64,000 nt of DNA. Source: Deltaproteobacteria bacterium (GTDB lineage Bacteria; JADJOY01). The notes beneath the pieces are model-generated. The model was not told the origin of the DNA. It searched no databases and saw nothing but the letters and a program-made list of their open reading frames with translations. Both the position numbers and the translations under genes were made by a program. Of the stretch, positions 1-10,582 are shown one piece after another. Position 1 is the first letter of the stretch. Every line of letters starts with the position of its first letter. The DNA lies in the NCBI GenBank assembly GCA_016713535.1, contig JADJOY010000029.1, positions 1-64,000 of the forward strand, written 5' to 3'.

Positions 1-24
1 CTCGTCAGCCAGCGAGGACCTCGC

Positions 25-714
25 ATGCTCACCAAGTCGCAAGCGCGCACCTTCTTCTTCGTGGGGACGGGGCTCTGCGCGATCGCCTTCCTCGGGCTCA
101 CGGCGGACACCTTCCGCAGATCCCCGCGCAGACCCACGCCGACCAGATCACTCCGCACGTGGTCGAGGGCAAGCACCTCCTGGGAGTCCAGCAACTGCAT
201 GGGCTGCCACACGCTCTTCGGCGAGGGGCGCCTACTACGCGCCCGAGCTCACCAGGTGTACGAGCGGCGCGGCGAGGCTTTCATCCGCGCGCAGCTCGCC
301 GACCCGGAGAAGATGTTCCCGGGCAGCGCAAGATGACCAACTACCACTTCTCGGGGGAGGACATCGACGCGCTGGTCGCGTTCCTTGAAGTGGGTCGGCA
401 CGGTCGACCTCAACGGCTTTCCCGCCAAGCCGAACTCGCCCTCGGCGTGGTGCCCGCGGTGGCCAGCGCGGCGACCGCCAGCCGACCGCTGGTGTTCAAC
501 CAGATCTGCGTCAGCGTGCCACTCGCTGGGCGGCGCGGGAGGCAAGGTCGGGCCCGCGCTCGACGGTGTCGCGAACCGCCGCGACGCGGACTACCTGAAG
601 CGCTGGATCTCGGATCCGCCCGGCATCAAGCCCGACACCAAGATGCCGCGGCTCCCCCTCACCGAGGCGCAGATCGACGAGCTGGTCGGCTTCCTCTCCA
701 CCCAGAAAGGCTGA
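25..714 (+). CDS. norC: Nitric oxide reductase cytochrome c subunit NorC (frameshifted)
   Basis: NorC is the membrane-anchored c-type cytochrome that feeds electrons to NorB for reduction of NO to N2O. The start at 25 follows a GAGGA box; residues 9-28 form the N-terminal membrane anchor. A heme-binding CMGCH is encoded at 196-210, followed by the NorC-like segment RGEAFIRAQLADPEKMFPG. A second motif, C-V-S-C-H, appears at 507-522 once a single extra G near 516 is discounted, followed by a cytochrome c tail ending in LVGFLSTQKG. The frame must shift near 120-180, 330-400 and 516, so no single open frame spans it. Most NorC proteins have one heme; the second motif would make this a longer, diheme variant. 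It heads a norCBQD cluster, with norB starting 4 bases after its stop. Family assignment is firm; the exact protein is uncertain because of the frameshifts. Confidence 0.85.
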
Positions 715-718
715 GTCG

Positions 719-2114
719 ATGAAATTCCAATCGCAACGGGTCGCCTGGTGGTTCTTCGCCACCAGCATGCTGCTGTTCGGACTTGCAGCTCGTGTACGGC
801 TTCATCATGGCGTTCGCCCACGTGGGCTTCGACGGACTGCACGCGATCGTCCCCTTCAACGCGGCGCGCGCGGTCCACACCAACCTCCTGGTGATGTGGC
901 TCCTGAGCGGGTTCATGGGCGCCGCGTACTTCATCATCCCGGACGAGTCCGGCCGCGAGCTGATGTGGCCCAAGCTCGCGTACGTGCAGCTCGGGGCGTT
1001 CGTGGCGGTCGGCGTGACGGCGATCGTCGGCTTCCACTTCGGCTGGTGGGAGGGCCGCAAGTTCCTCGAGATCCCGCGCCCGCTCGACTACCTGGTGGTG
1101 GTGGACGTGCTGCTCTTCATCGCCAACATCGGGCTCACGGTGTGGAACGGGAAGCGCTTCACCACCACCAGCCTGGTGCTCTTCTTCGGGCTCCTGATGG
1201 CGGCGCTGCTCTACCTGCCGGGCATGATCCCCACGCGCAACCAGACCGTCGATAGCTACTGGCGATGGTGGGTGGTGCACCTGTGGGTGGAGGGCGTGTG
1301 GGAGCTGATCATGGGCGGCATCCTATGCTACCTGCTGATCAAGCTCACCGGCGTCGATCGCGAGCTGGTCGAGAAGTGGCTCTACGTGATCGTCGGCTTC
1401 ACCTTCCTCTCCGGCGTGCTCGGCACCGGCCACCACTACTACTGGATCGGCACGCCGAAGTACTGGCTCATGGTGGGCGGGATCTTCTCGGCGCTCGAGC
1501 CGCTCGCGTTCCTGGGGATGGCGCTCTACGCCATCGCCATGGCCAAGCGCGGCGGGCGTTCGCAGACCAACCGGGTCGCGCTGTAGTGGAGCGTCGGCTG
1601 CGCAGTGATGAGCTTCGTCGGCGCCGGCTTCCTGGGCTTCGCGCACACGTTGCCGCAGGTGAACCTCTACACCCACGGCACGCTGGTCACGGCGATGCAC
1701 GGGCACATGGCGTTCTGGGGCGCGTACGCGATGCTGGTGCTGGCGATGATCGCATACAGCCTGCCGCTGCTCACGGGCCGCGATCTGGTCGACTCGCCGG
1801 CCTCGGTGTTCGCGTTCTGGACCTCGAACATCGGCATGATCGCGATGACGCTCGCGTTCGCGGTCGCGGGCGTGGTGCAGGTCACGCTCGAGCGCCGCGC
1901 CGGCATGGACTTCATGGCGGTGCAGGACGAGATCCGCGTCCACTTCGTGGGCCTGATCCTCGCGGCGTCGCTCTTCACCCTCGGCGTCACCGCGTTCGTG
2001 TGGACGTTCATCCGCAGCGGGCTGCCGGTGGGCCGCGTGATGCCAGCGCACGGTGAGGACGAGATCGAGGAGCCCTCGCGGACGTCGGTCCGCGCGGTGC
2101 CGAGCCATGCGTGA
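719..2114 (+). CDS. norB: Nitric oxide reductase catalytic subunit NorB (frameshift and in-frame TAG)
   Basis: NorB is the multi-helix heme-copper-oxidase-family subunit that reduces NO at a heme b3/non-heme FeB site in the inner membrane. Diagnostic segments are the heme-ligand helix AVHTNLLVMWLLSG, the FeB-site motif HLWVEGVWE, the GTGHHYYWIG histidine pair and, near the end, HGTLVTAMHGHMAFWG. The product would be about 464 residues, the usual NorB length. Two lesions are visible. One is a one-base shift near 775-785, just after FFATSMLLFG. The other is a TAG codon at 1584-1586 where NorB normally has Tyr (NRxALYW); the frame simply continues after it. Its stop overlaps the norQ start by 8 bases. 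Conserved residues are intact on both sides, so an error or a very recent mutation is more likely than an old pseudogene. Confidence 0.9.
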
Positions 2115-2908
2115 CACTCCCGCCAACGGGTCGCCGGCCGCGCCGTGGTACCGGGCGGTCGGCGACGAGGTCGACACCTTCCGCAGCGCGTGCCGTGCCG
2201 GCTTGCCGGTGCTGCTCAAGGGGCCGACCGGGTGCGGCAAGTCGCGGCTCGTGGAGGCGGTGGCGCACGAGCTGGGTCGCGCGCTGGTCTCGGTCGCGTG
2301 CAACGACGAGACCAGCGCCGCGGACCTGCTGGGCCGCTGGCTGGTGAAGGGCGGCGACACGATCTGGCAGGACGGCCCCGTGACGCGCGCCGTGCGCGAG
2401 CGGGGCGATGCTCTATCTCGACGAGGTCGCGGAGGCGCGCGAGGACGTGATCGTGGTGCTGCACCCGCTCGCCGATCACCGCCGCGAGCTCCTGATCGAT
2501 CGCCGCGACGAGCGCCTCGTGGCACCCGCCGGCTTCCAGCTCGTGGTCAGCTTCAACCCCGGCTACCGCAAGGGGCTCAAGGACCTGAAGCCGTCGACCC
2601 GCCAGCGCTTCGTCGGCATCGCGATGGACTACCCGCCGGCCGCCGTCGAGGAGGAGGTGGTGCGCGTGGAGGCGGGCTGCGAGAACGGCGCCGCCAAGCG
2701 GCTGGTGGCGCTGGCGCGCAAGGTTCGGACCCTCGACGAGCTGGCGCTGCCCGAGACCGTCTCGACGCGGCTCTTGGTGGCCGCCGCGCGGCTGATCCGC
2801 TCGGGGCTGCCGGCGCGCACCGCGTGCGACGTGGCGGTGGTGCAGCCGCTCACCGACGATCCCGACACGGTGCGCGCGCTGCGCGACCTGGTGAGCCTGG
2901 CGTTCTGA
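2107..2908 (+). CDS. norQ: NorQ/CbbQ-type MoxR AAA+ ATPase (one frameshift)
   Basis: NorQ is the cytosolic AAA+ ATPase that works with NorD to insert or activate the FeB iron of NorB. The ATG at 2107 overlaps the end of norB, implying translational coupling. Walker A is GPTGCGKS (about residues 39-46). Walker B is LYLDEV, found just after a one-base frameshift near 2400-2408. Downstream, VVSFNPGYRKGLKDLKPSTRQRF is the sensor/arginine region typical of CbbQ/NirQ/NorQ proteins (quoted in part: SFNPGY and STRQRF). The repaired product is about 266 residues, normal for the family. Between its stop and norD lie about 80 bases with no other gene. Confidence 0.88.
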
Positions 2909-2991
2909 ATCGCCGTGGCCGTCGACGGAGCGACCGTGCTCCAGGCGCGCGCAACGGGGATAGCGGCGGGCGCGAGCCCGCCGAGGTGACC

Positions 2992-4692
2992 ATGTCCTTC
3001 GACGAGGCACTCTTCGGCTGGGTCTCGGATCGCGTGCGCGGCTGGCGCGGGCGGCCCGATCCCGAGCGCGTGCGACGCCGCGCGCTCGCCGAGCCGCTCC
3101 TGGCGCGGCTGCGCGTGGTCGCGTCCGCGGTGGCCGGCGATGCGGTCGAGCTCGCGATCGGGCCCGGGTCCGGCGGCGCGGGAGGCGGCCTGATCCTGGT
3201 GCCGTCCGAGATCGCGCTCGCCGAGACCCGGGAGACGAACGAGCGCATCTATCTGCTGCGCGCGGCGTTCGGCGGCCTGGTGGTGCGGCGTGGGCTGGTG
3301 GCCGACGCCGACGGCGAGGCGGAGCTGCGCGCGGTGGCGCCGGCGCTGGAGGCGGCGCTCGCCGCCGAGCTCCCGGCTGGGGCGAAGCCCGCGCGGGGCT
3401 CTCCGGCGACGCCGCCACGCTGTGGGGCCGCCTGCTCACCCGCCCCGAGGCCCGCGCCGTTCCCGGCGCCCTCGAGCCGCGCGGCGGCTCGCCCGGGCGT
3501 GACGCCACCGAGCGCCGCTCGCGACCGCGCAACCCGCCACGCCGCGCCACGCTCGACACTCGCGAGGAGGCAAGAGAACCCGTTCACCCACAGCTTCGAG
3601 AAGGTCCACACCGCCGAGGACTACCAGGGCGGCAGCAAGCGCGCCGACGGCGCCGACGAGCTCGACGCGCACCATGCGGCGCTCGAGGAGCTCGACCTCG
3701 ACCACGTGGTCCTTTCGGCGACGTCCACGCAGTCCGTGTATCAGGCCGACGCGCTCTTCCTCGGGTCCGCCAGCGACGCCTCCGGTACCGGCGAGGCGGG
3801 CGGCCTTCGCTACGACGAGTGGGATGGCGTCCGGCGCCGCTATCTGCCGCGCTACTGCCGCCTCGGCGTCGAGGTGCCCGCGGTGAGCCCGAACGCCGGC
3901 GCCGCGCTGCGCGCGCGGGTGGTCCACGAGCAACGCCGCGCCATCGAGCACGTGCGCCGGGAGATGGCCCGCCTCGAGACCGCGATGCGCTGGCGCACCC
4001 GCCAGCCCGACGGCCCCGGAGGTGGACATCGACGCGGTGGTGGAACGCGAGGGCGTCGATCCGCGCCGGCTTCGAGGGGCCCCGATCGCCTCTACGTGTC
4101 ACGCCGGCGCCGCGGCCACGAGCTCGCGGTGCTGGTGCTCCTCGATGCCAGCATGTCGACCGACGGCTGGGTGCGTGACCGTCGCGTCCTCGACACCGAG
4201 CGTGACGCCGCCGTGGTGATGTCGGTGGCGCTCGACGGCTGGGTCGACGAGCTCGGCCTCGCCGCGTTCATGAGCTACTCGCACGACGACTGCCGCTTCG
4301 TGGCGCTCAAGGGCTTCACCGAGGACTGGCGCCGCGGCTACGCGCGCCTCGCCACCCTCGAGCCGGGCGGGTACACGCGCGTCGGTCCGGCGCTGCGCCA
4401 CGGCGCCGAGCTCCTCGGCCGCTGCGCCGCGAGACGCAAGCTCCTGCTCTTGCTGACCGACGGTAAGCCCACCGACACCGACCGCTACGAAGGCCGCCAC
4501 GGCGAGCGCGACGTGCGCCAGGCGATCCGCGAGGCGCGCTGCGCCGGTGTCGACGTGTTCGCGTTCGCGGTCGACCCGCGCGCCCGCAAGCAGCTTCCGG
4601 CGATGTTCGGCGACAAGAACTTCGCCGGGCTCGAGTCCCCCGAGAAGCTCGCGGGCGCCGCCGCCGCGCTGTGCGCGCGTCTGCGCGCCTGA
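2992..4692 (+). CDS. norD: NorD, von Willebrand factor A-domain activator of nitric oxide reductase
   Basis: NorD partners with NorQ in activating the NorCB complex. The ATG at 2992 opens a 566-codon frame. The C-terminal third is a VWA domain with the metal-ion-dependent adhesion motif DASMSTDG and the later LLTDGKPTD segment. The frame stays open throughout, but two internal stretches read better in another frame. At about 3400-3570, the +1 frame gives a NorD-like TLWGRLLTRPEARAVPG. At about 4015-4085 it gives EVDIDAVVEREGVDPRRL, matching the acidic linker before the VWA domain. These look like compensating pairs of small indels that garble two segments without closing the frame. No terminator is obvious before the next gene. 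Confidence 0.88.
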   Translation: MSFDEALFGWVSDRVRGWRGRPDPERVRRRALAEPLLARLRVVASAVAGDAVELAIGPGSGGAGGGLILVPSEIALAETRETNERIYLLRAAFGGLVVRRGLVADADGEAELRAVAPALEAALAAELPAGAKPARGSPATPPRCGAACSPAPRPAPFPAPSSRAAARPGVTPPSAARDRATRHAAPRSTLARRQENPFTHSFEKVHTAEDYQGGSKRADGADELDAHHAALEELDLDHVVLSATSTQSVYQADALFLGSASDASGTGEAGGLRYDEWDGVRRRYLPRYCRLGVEVPAVSPNAGAALRARVVHEQRRAIEHVRREMARLETAMRWRTRQPDGPGGGHRRGGGTRGRRSAPASRGPDRLYVSRRRRGHELAVLVLLDASMSTDGWVRDRRVLDTERDAAVVMSVALDGWVDELGLAAFMSYSHDDCRFVALKGFTEDWRRGYARLATLEPGGYTRVGPALRHGAELLGRCAARRKLLLLLTDGKPTDTDRYEGRHGERDVRQAIREARCAGVDVFAFAVDPRARKQLPAMFGDKNFAGLESPEKLAGAAAALCARLRA

Positions 4693-4812
4693 GCCGCGCC
4701 GGCGCTCTTTCGCGCGCCGGCGTCCGGCGTGTATTTCATCGGCAGCGGCCGAGGCGCGCCGATGCGCCGCAGCGCACCGGCTCTCGTCGACCCCGGACCG
4801 CCCTCGCGCGTG

Positions 4813-6087
4813 ATGAGCCTCGAGCGCCACATCGACGTGCTGGTGTGCGGCGCGGGGCCCGTCGGCCTCACGGCGGCGCTGGCGCTGGCGCGCCGCGGCG
4901 GGCTCGCCGTCGAGGTGATCGACGAGGCCGACGTCCGCGCCGGGCTGAGCTACGCGCTCGCCCTCCATCCGGCCACGCTTCGCCTCCTCGACGAGCTCGG
5001 CGTCGCGGGCGAGCTCCTCGAGCACGGTCTCGCGGTCGATCGGATCGCGTTCTACGACCGCAGCGAGCGGCGCCTCGAGCTCGCGGTCTCGGCGCTCGGG
5101 GGTGCCTTCCCGTTCGTGCTGGTCCTGCCGCAGAGCCGCCTCGAGGAGGTCCTGATCGCCCCCGAGCGCGCGGGCGGAGCCTGCGCTATCGCCACCGCAT
5201 GAGCCGCCTCGACGCCGAGGACGCCGGTGGCTTGACGGTGCCGTGCGCGATCGACCGTCTCGATCTCGACCCGGCGGCGCGCGGCTCCACGAGCGCCGCG
5301 TGGGTGGTGGGGAAGAGCTGGGAGCGCGACGTCTCGTTCGTGATCGGCGCGGACGGCCACGGCTCGCTGGTGCGGCGGCTGCTGGGGAGTCGAGTGCGAG
5401 CGGCTCGGCGCGCCTGGCATCTTCGCGACCTTCGAGGTGGTGGCGCCGCCCGAGCCCGCGGACGAGCTGCGCATCACGATCGCGGGCGGTACGCGCAACG
5501 CGTGGTGGCCCCTCCCCGAGGGACGCTGCCGGCTGAGCTTCGAGCTCGACGACGAGGACGCGCCCACCAGCGCGCGCCGCAAGAGCCGGCTGCCGGCGTT
5601 CGTGCCGTGGGTGACGCGGGCACTCGACGAGGAGCGGCTGCGCGAGCTGGTGGCCGAGCGCATGCCGTGGGCGGAGGTGCCCGAGGGCGAGCTCAGGTGG
5701 TCGGTGGCGGTGCGCTTCGAGCGCGCGCTCGCACGCGCGCTCGGCCGTGGACGGGTGTGGCTCGCCGGCGACGCCGCGCACCTCGCGTTCCCATTCGGTG
5801 TGCAGAGCATGAACGCGGGCATCGCGGAGGCGGTCGACCTGGCGGGGCGGATCGCGGACATCGCTGGCGGGCGCCGCGGACTCGATGCTCTCGACGAGTA
5901 CGGACAGGTGCATCACGCGGCGTGGCGCGAGCGGCTGGCCGAGGGTGGCGCCGTGGACGCCGCAGCCCGGGCGCGGGGTACCACCTGGGACGTGGCGCAC
6001 GCGCGCGAGATCCGCGAGTCGCTGCCCGCGCTCGACGAAGACGCGAAGCGCCTCCTCGCCCAGGTCGGCCTCGACCGCGCGCGGTAG
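4813..6087 (+). CDS. FAD-dependent aromatic-type monooxygenase (two frameshifts)
   Basis: This is a group A flavoprotein monooxygenase of the UbiH/PHBH type (FAD_binding_3). The N-terminal dinucleotide-binding motif GAGPVGLTAALALARRG lies at residues 13-29. The DG motif appears as VIGADGHGSLVRRLLG, and the second FAD motif as VWLAGDAAHLAFPFG. The frame shifts near 5160, after LEEVLIA, and near 5395, before a segment beginning GIFATFEVVAPP. Joined, the pieces give about 424 residues, the usual size. The ATG at 4813 lies just before the GxGxxG strand; an in-frame ATG at 4729 would add an unlikely 28-residue leader. The substrate cannot be inferred. It follows norD by 120 bases and may be co-transcribed. 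Confidence 0.8.
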
Positions 6088-6180
6088 TCGCGCCGCCGCT
6101 CCCGCCGATCGATCGAGGGCGACGGGCTTGCGACGGCCGAGTCCGCGCTGGAGCGCGGCCGCCCCGTCGGCCGCCGGTCT

Positions 6181-6260
6181 GCTAGCGATCGCTAGGAAAT
6201 TTCGCTGGTAACGACTAGCAAAAATTGCTACAATTCACTAGCAAATTGATCGATTTTCGC
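6181..6260. promoter_or_regulatory. AT-rich palindrome cluster between convergent genes
   Basis: This short AT-rich stretch stands out in very GC-rich surroundings. It contains a perfect 14-base palindrome, CTAGCGATCGCTAG, at 6182-6195. It also contains the inverted repeat TAGCAA-AAA-TTGCTA at 6216-6230, and a third TAGCAAATT half-site at 6239-6247, followed by TTGATCGATTTT. It lies between the convergent ends of the monooxygenase (6087) and the amidohydrolase (6280). It could therefore be a bidirectional termination region or a protein-binding site; no function is assigned. Confidence 0.45.
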
Positions 6261-6279
6261 CGCGATTCAGGGCGAATCC

Positions 6280-7729
6280 TCATCGCCAGGGTGCCAGCAG
6301 GGCCTGTGGGCGCGCCGCGCGGCCGTCCCGCACCACCCAGGCCGCGCGGCTCAGGTTGCCGAGGTCGGCGAGCGGGTCGCCGTCGAGGATCACCAGGTTG
6401 GCGAGCTGGCCCTGGGCGATCGCGCCGACCTGGCCCTCCATGCGCAGCGCCTTGGCGCCGTGGGTGGTGGCCGCGCGCAGCACCTCGAGGCGCGTCAGCC
6501 CGGCCTCTTCCATGAGCGCCAGCTCGCGGAACACCGCCGCGCCCGTGGAGGGTGCCGATGTTGCCGGCGTCGGTCCCCATCACCACCGGGATCCCGGCGT
6601 TCCACCGTGCAGGTCGAGGGCACCTGGGGCACGGCGATCGGCGGCGCGCGCGACGTACCTTGGCGATCCGCGGTGGAAGCTGGTCGGGCGCAGCCCGTCG
6701 AGGTCGCGCATCGCGGCGAGCACCTGGGGGTCGGCGAGGCGCGTCTCCGCCTCCGAGGGCGCCAGCGGTTCGAGAGGGCCAGTTCGCAGCCTCGCCGACG
6801 AAGAGCGTCAGGGCAGTAGAGCGCGCCGTTGCGCTTGGCGAGCGCCAGGAACTCGGCGTCGACCGGCGCGTCCTCGACCGAGTGCACGAGTGTCGGGGCG
6901 CCGCACGCAGCGCACTCTTCGCGGTCTCGAGCTCGGTGGCGTGGACCGCGAGCGGTACTCCCGCCGCGTGGGCGGCGTCGCCGGTCGCCTTCACGATCGC
7001 CTCTTGCGCCGCGAGGTCGTCGCCGGGCTGGTGGATGAACCACACCTTCACGTAGTCGGGCTCGCGCGCGAGCTGGCGCGCCACCAGCGCTCGCGCCTCG
7101 GCGATCGAGGCGGCGCGGATGATCGGCGGGTCGCCGAGGTCGAGCGCCTTGCGATCGATCATCGAGATCAGCGGTCCCGCGACCTTCACCAGCGGCGCCC
7201 AGGCGGCGGCGCGCGCCGCGTCGCGGACCTCGAAGTTCCACATCGGCCCGCCGACGTCGACCACGCCGGTCACGCCGCTCGCGAGCCACACCGCGAAGGT
7301 CGCCGCCAGGCGCGCGCGGTTGCGGGCGTCCTCTTTAGCGTACGGGACCCGCGCGCCGAGATCGACCACGTCCGGGCGCGTGTAGAGGTTCCACGACTGG
7401 AAGAAGTGGACGTGGCCGTCGATCAGCCCGGGAATCAGCCACTTGCCGTGGGCGTCGATCACCGTGGCGCCGGGCGGGATCCCGATCGTCCGCGCCGGGC
7501 CGACGGCGGTGATCCGGCTGCCGGCGATCAACACGGTGGTGTCGGGGGCCACGGCGTCGGCGCCGTCACGCTCGGGGTGGATCGCGGTGGCGCCGACGAT
7601 CGCGGTGAGCGGCCCGCCGGCGCCGCCCGCATCCCCGCCTCTCGCCCGCGGCGCGGACGCGCTCGCGCAGCCGAGGGCGATGGAGACGGCCAGCGCGAGC
7701 AGCGCTCGGCTGCACGCGCGGGAAGGCAT
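6280..7729 (-). CDS. Exported amidohydrolase lipoprotein (frameshifted)
   Basis: A metal-dependent amidohydrolase (imidazolonepropionase/prolidase-like) predicted to sit in the envelope. The N-terminus has a signal peptide with lipobox ALGC near residue 21. The metal-binding strand DGHVHFF follows WLIPGLI, and a later conserved aspartate segment reads VVMGTDAGNIGTLHG. The C-terminal composite domain is recognisable (GAIAQGQLANLVILDGDP). The frame shifts near 6900 and again near 6550-6600; each piece is collinear with the family. The start at 7729 lies one base after the stop of the upstream lipoprotein gene, so the two are probably co-translated. Substrate unknown: such exported enzymes cleave cyclic amides, peptides or esters. 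Confidence 0.78.
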
Positions 7730-7730
7730 C

Positions 7731-8652
7731 TCAGCACCCGCCCGCGGCGAGGATCTGGTTGAGGTCGTGGAGGTCGGTGTCGAGCCCGTGGGTTGCTTCG
7801 AACACGGTGGCGCCCGCGAGCAGGCTCGGCACGTCGGGGAAGCTCGACGTGGCGTCGAAGTTGAGGCCCGGCGCGGACCTCCTTGGTGAGGTGCGCGTCC
7901 TCGTAGGAGAGCGCGTTCCACACGTCGGCGGGGTCGGTGTGGTCGTAGGTCATGACCGTGAAGCGCTGCGGGTAGACGTCGAGCCCGGCGAAGAAGTCGT
8001 CGCGCGCGGTCTCGGGGGTGGGGTCGGCGGGCCAGCCGACGCGGCCGCCGGGAGTCACGTCGAGCCACTCGTGCATGTCGACCTCCAGCTCGATGGGTGG
8101 CTCGGCGCCCGCCAGGATCTCGCGCACGTCGGCGACCAGGAAACGCCACGCGACCACTACGTCGAGGCACGCGGCGGGGTCGAGGGTGGCCTGCTTGCAC
8201 GCCGGGTAGTCGACCGGCTCGACGTCGAGGTGGACCGCGTCGAAGTGCTCGTCGACGTTGCGGCGAGCGGCATTGAAGTTCACCACCCGATCGGTGACCG
8301 CGGCGTAGAGCGAGCTCGGGTTGGTCAGGTAGCTCGAGTCGGAGAAGAGGTAGCTCGAGCGGACGCCGCGGTCGTGCAGCTCGACGTTGAAGGCCGCCAC
8401 CTGGCTCGCCGACGGAGAGCCGGTCATCGGACCGTACGAGCCGTAGACACGGGTGAGGCCGCACGTCACGGCGGCGTCCGCGACGCCGGTGGGGGTGAGC
8501 GCGCCGGTGCCCTGGAAGACCTCCTCGATGCCGTGGGAGTCGCCCGCGCCGGGGTGCCGGTACCACCAGCTCCCGCGCTCGGGCGCGGTGCAGCCGCTGG
8601 CGAGGAGGCCGAACGCGAACGCGAGCGCGAGCCGCGGGGACGTCGTGACCAT
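7731..8652 (-). CDS. Putative TIM-barrel glycosidase-like lipoprotein (one frameshift)
   Basis: The signal peptide ends in a lipobox (LLASGC), so the protein is probably a lipoprotein. The body has alternating strands resembling a glycoside-hydrolase TIM barrel. [10 protein letters not shown] looks like a catalytic-strand acid pair, and [10 protein letters not shown] like the MxYD strand of GH18-type barrels; both readings are inference. The frame shifts near 7880. The continuation ends in [12 protein letters not shown] with a TGA at 7733-7731, one base before the amidohydrolase start. Length is about 306 residues. No specific family is recognised with confidence. Confidence 0.6.
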
Positions 8653-8812
8653 CGTGGACCTCGTGTGGGGAAGGGCGCGCGGGCGATGCCGCGTGCGACC
8701 GCGGAATCATAGGCCGCGCTCCCCGGCGTGCCGCAAGTCGCGCGGGCCGTGCTACAAATCGACGGTTGCGCGGCGCGCGCCCCGAGACGGCGCCGGCGAG
8801 GGAGATCCCGAC

Positions 8813-10561
8813 ATGTACGACCTCAAGATCGTGGGTGGCACCGTCGTGGACGGAAGCGGCGGGCAACGCTTCGACGGCGACGTCGCGGTGCGCGACGGGC
8901 GCGTGGTGGCGGTGGGTGAGTGTCCGGAGCCCGCGGCTCGCACGCTGGACGCGCGCGGCGCGCTCGTCACGCCCGGGTGGGTCGACATCCACACCCACTA
9001 CGACGGCCAGGTGTCGTGGGATGAAGAGCTCGCACCGTCGTCGATCCACGGCGTCACCACCGTCGCGATGGGGAACTGCGGCGTCGGCTTCGCGCCGGTC
9101 GAGCCCCACGACCGCCAGCGCCTGGTGGAGCTGATGGAGGGCGTCGAGGACATCCCAGGCAGCGCCCTCTCCGAGGGGATTCGCTGGGGCTGGCGCAGCT
9201 TCCCCGAATACATGGAGGCGCTCGATCGCATGCCCCACGCGATCGACTTCGTGTGCCAGGTCCCCCACGATGCGCTCCGGGTGTTCGTGATGGGCGAGCG
9301 CGCCCTCGCCACCGAGAGCGCCACCGAGGAGGACGTCGCGCGCATGCGCGAGGTGCTGCGCGAGGCGCTGCTCGCCGGCGCCGCCGGCTTCAGCACCGGC
9401 CGCAGCGACAACCACCGCAGCGCGCGCGGCGAGGCCACGCCCGCCTCCGAGGCCGCAGGGCGCGAGCTCGCCGGGATCGCCGCGGCGTTCGTGGGACTTC
9501 GCCACGGCGTGCTCCAGGCGGTGAGCGACTTCGACATCCTGACCGGCGACGAGCGCTTCCACCCGGAGTTCGACCTGCTCGAGGAGATGGTCGCCGCGTC
9601 GGGCGGTCACGCGATGAGCGTCTCGACCATGCAGCGCGACCACTCGCCCGAGCAGTGGCGCTGGATCCTGGAGCGCGCCGAGCGCTGTCGCGCGCGGGTT
9701 CGACGTGCGCTGCCAGGTCGGCGCCCGCGGCATCGGCGTGATGCTCCGGGCTCGAGGCGACGTTCCACCCGCTCATGGGCTTCCCGAGCTACAAGGCGCT
9801 CAGCCACCTGCCGCTCGCGGAGCGCGTGCGGCGGCTGCGCGACCCCGAGCTCAAGGCGCGCATGATCCGCGAGACCCCGTCGCCGGTGGCGGGCGACGGC
9901 AGCCCGCTCCCGCCGCTCGCCGACTTCTTCCTCGCCAACGTCGACATGGTGGCGATGCGGCTCTTCCGCCTCGGCCGGGACCCGGACTACGAGCCGCGCG
10001 CCGAGGCGAGCCTGGGCGTCGAGGCGATGCGCGACGGTGCCCCGGTGCTGTCGGTCATCTACGACGCGCTCCTCGAGGACGACGGGCGCGCGCTGCTCTA
10101 CTTCCCGGTCTACAACTACACCGGCATGAACCTCGACGTGATCCACGAGATGCTGAACCACCCGCTCGCGATCCCCGGGCTCAGCGACGGCGGCGCCCAC
10201 GTCGGCACCGTGTGCGACGCGAGCTTCCCGACCTTCCTGCTCCAGCACTGGGCACGCGATCGGGCGCGCGGGCGGCTCGAGCTCGAGCGCGTGGTGAAGA
10301 TGCAGGCCGGCGACACCGCGCGCTTCCTCGGCCTCACGGACCGCGGCGTGATCGCGCCCGGGATGCGCGCCGACCTCAACGTCATCGACTTCGAGAATCT
10401 GCGGCTGCTTCACCCCGCGATGCAGAACGACTTGCCGGCGGGCCGCCGCCTCGGGTGCGCGCGCTCGCGGCTACGTGGCGACGCTCGTGAACGGCGAGGT
10501 GATCGCGAGCGACGGCGTGCTCACGGGCGCGCGGCCCGGCCGGCTGGTGCGGCTCGGCTGA
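8813..10561 (+). CDS. N-acyl-D-amino-acid deacylase-type amidohydrolase (two frameshifts)
   Basis: A member of the D-aminoacylase/dihydroorotase-like amidohydrolases, which remove acyl groups from D-amino acids or related amides in the cytosol. Visible features are the N-terminal urease-like beta domain ([14 protein letters not shown]), the metal motif [10 protein letters not shown], and [13 protein letters not shown], typical of D-aminoacylases. Further on are [10 protein letters not shown] and the C-terminal [14 protein letters not shown]. Frameshifts fall near 9700 (after ILERAERC) and near 10445. The repaired length of about 582 residues fits the larger amidohydrolase 3-type subfamily. 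The ATG at 8813 begins the beta domain. It diverges from the lipoprotein gene at 8652, leaving about 160 bases for two promoters. Confidence 0.83.
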
Positions 10562-10582
10562 GGCGCGTGCGACCTCACGCGC

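Noticed and set aside
2053-2991. A single 879-codon frame spanning norQ and norD as a fused protein
   Set aside because: The frame is open only because of the shift inside norQ. The middle part is Arg/Ala-rich with no domain, whereas the other frame holds the normal NorQ C-terminus ending at 2908.
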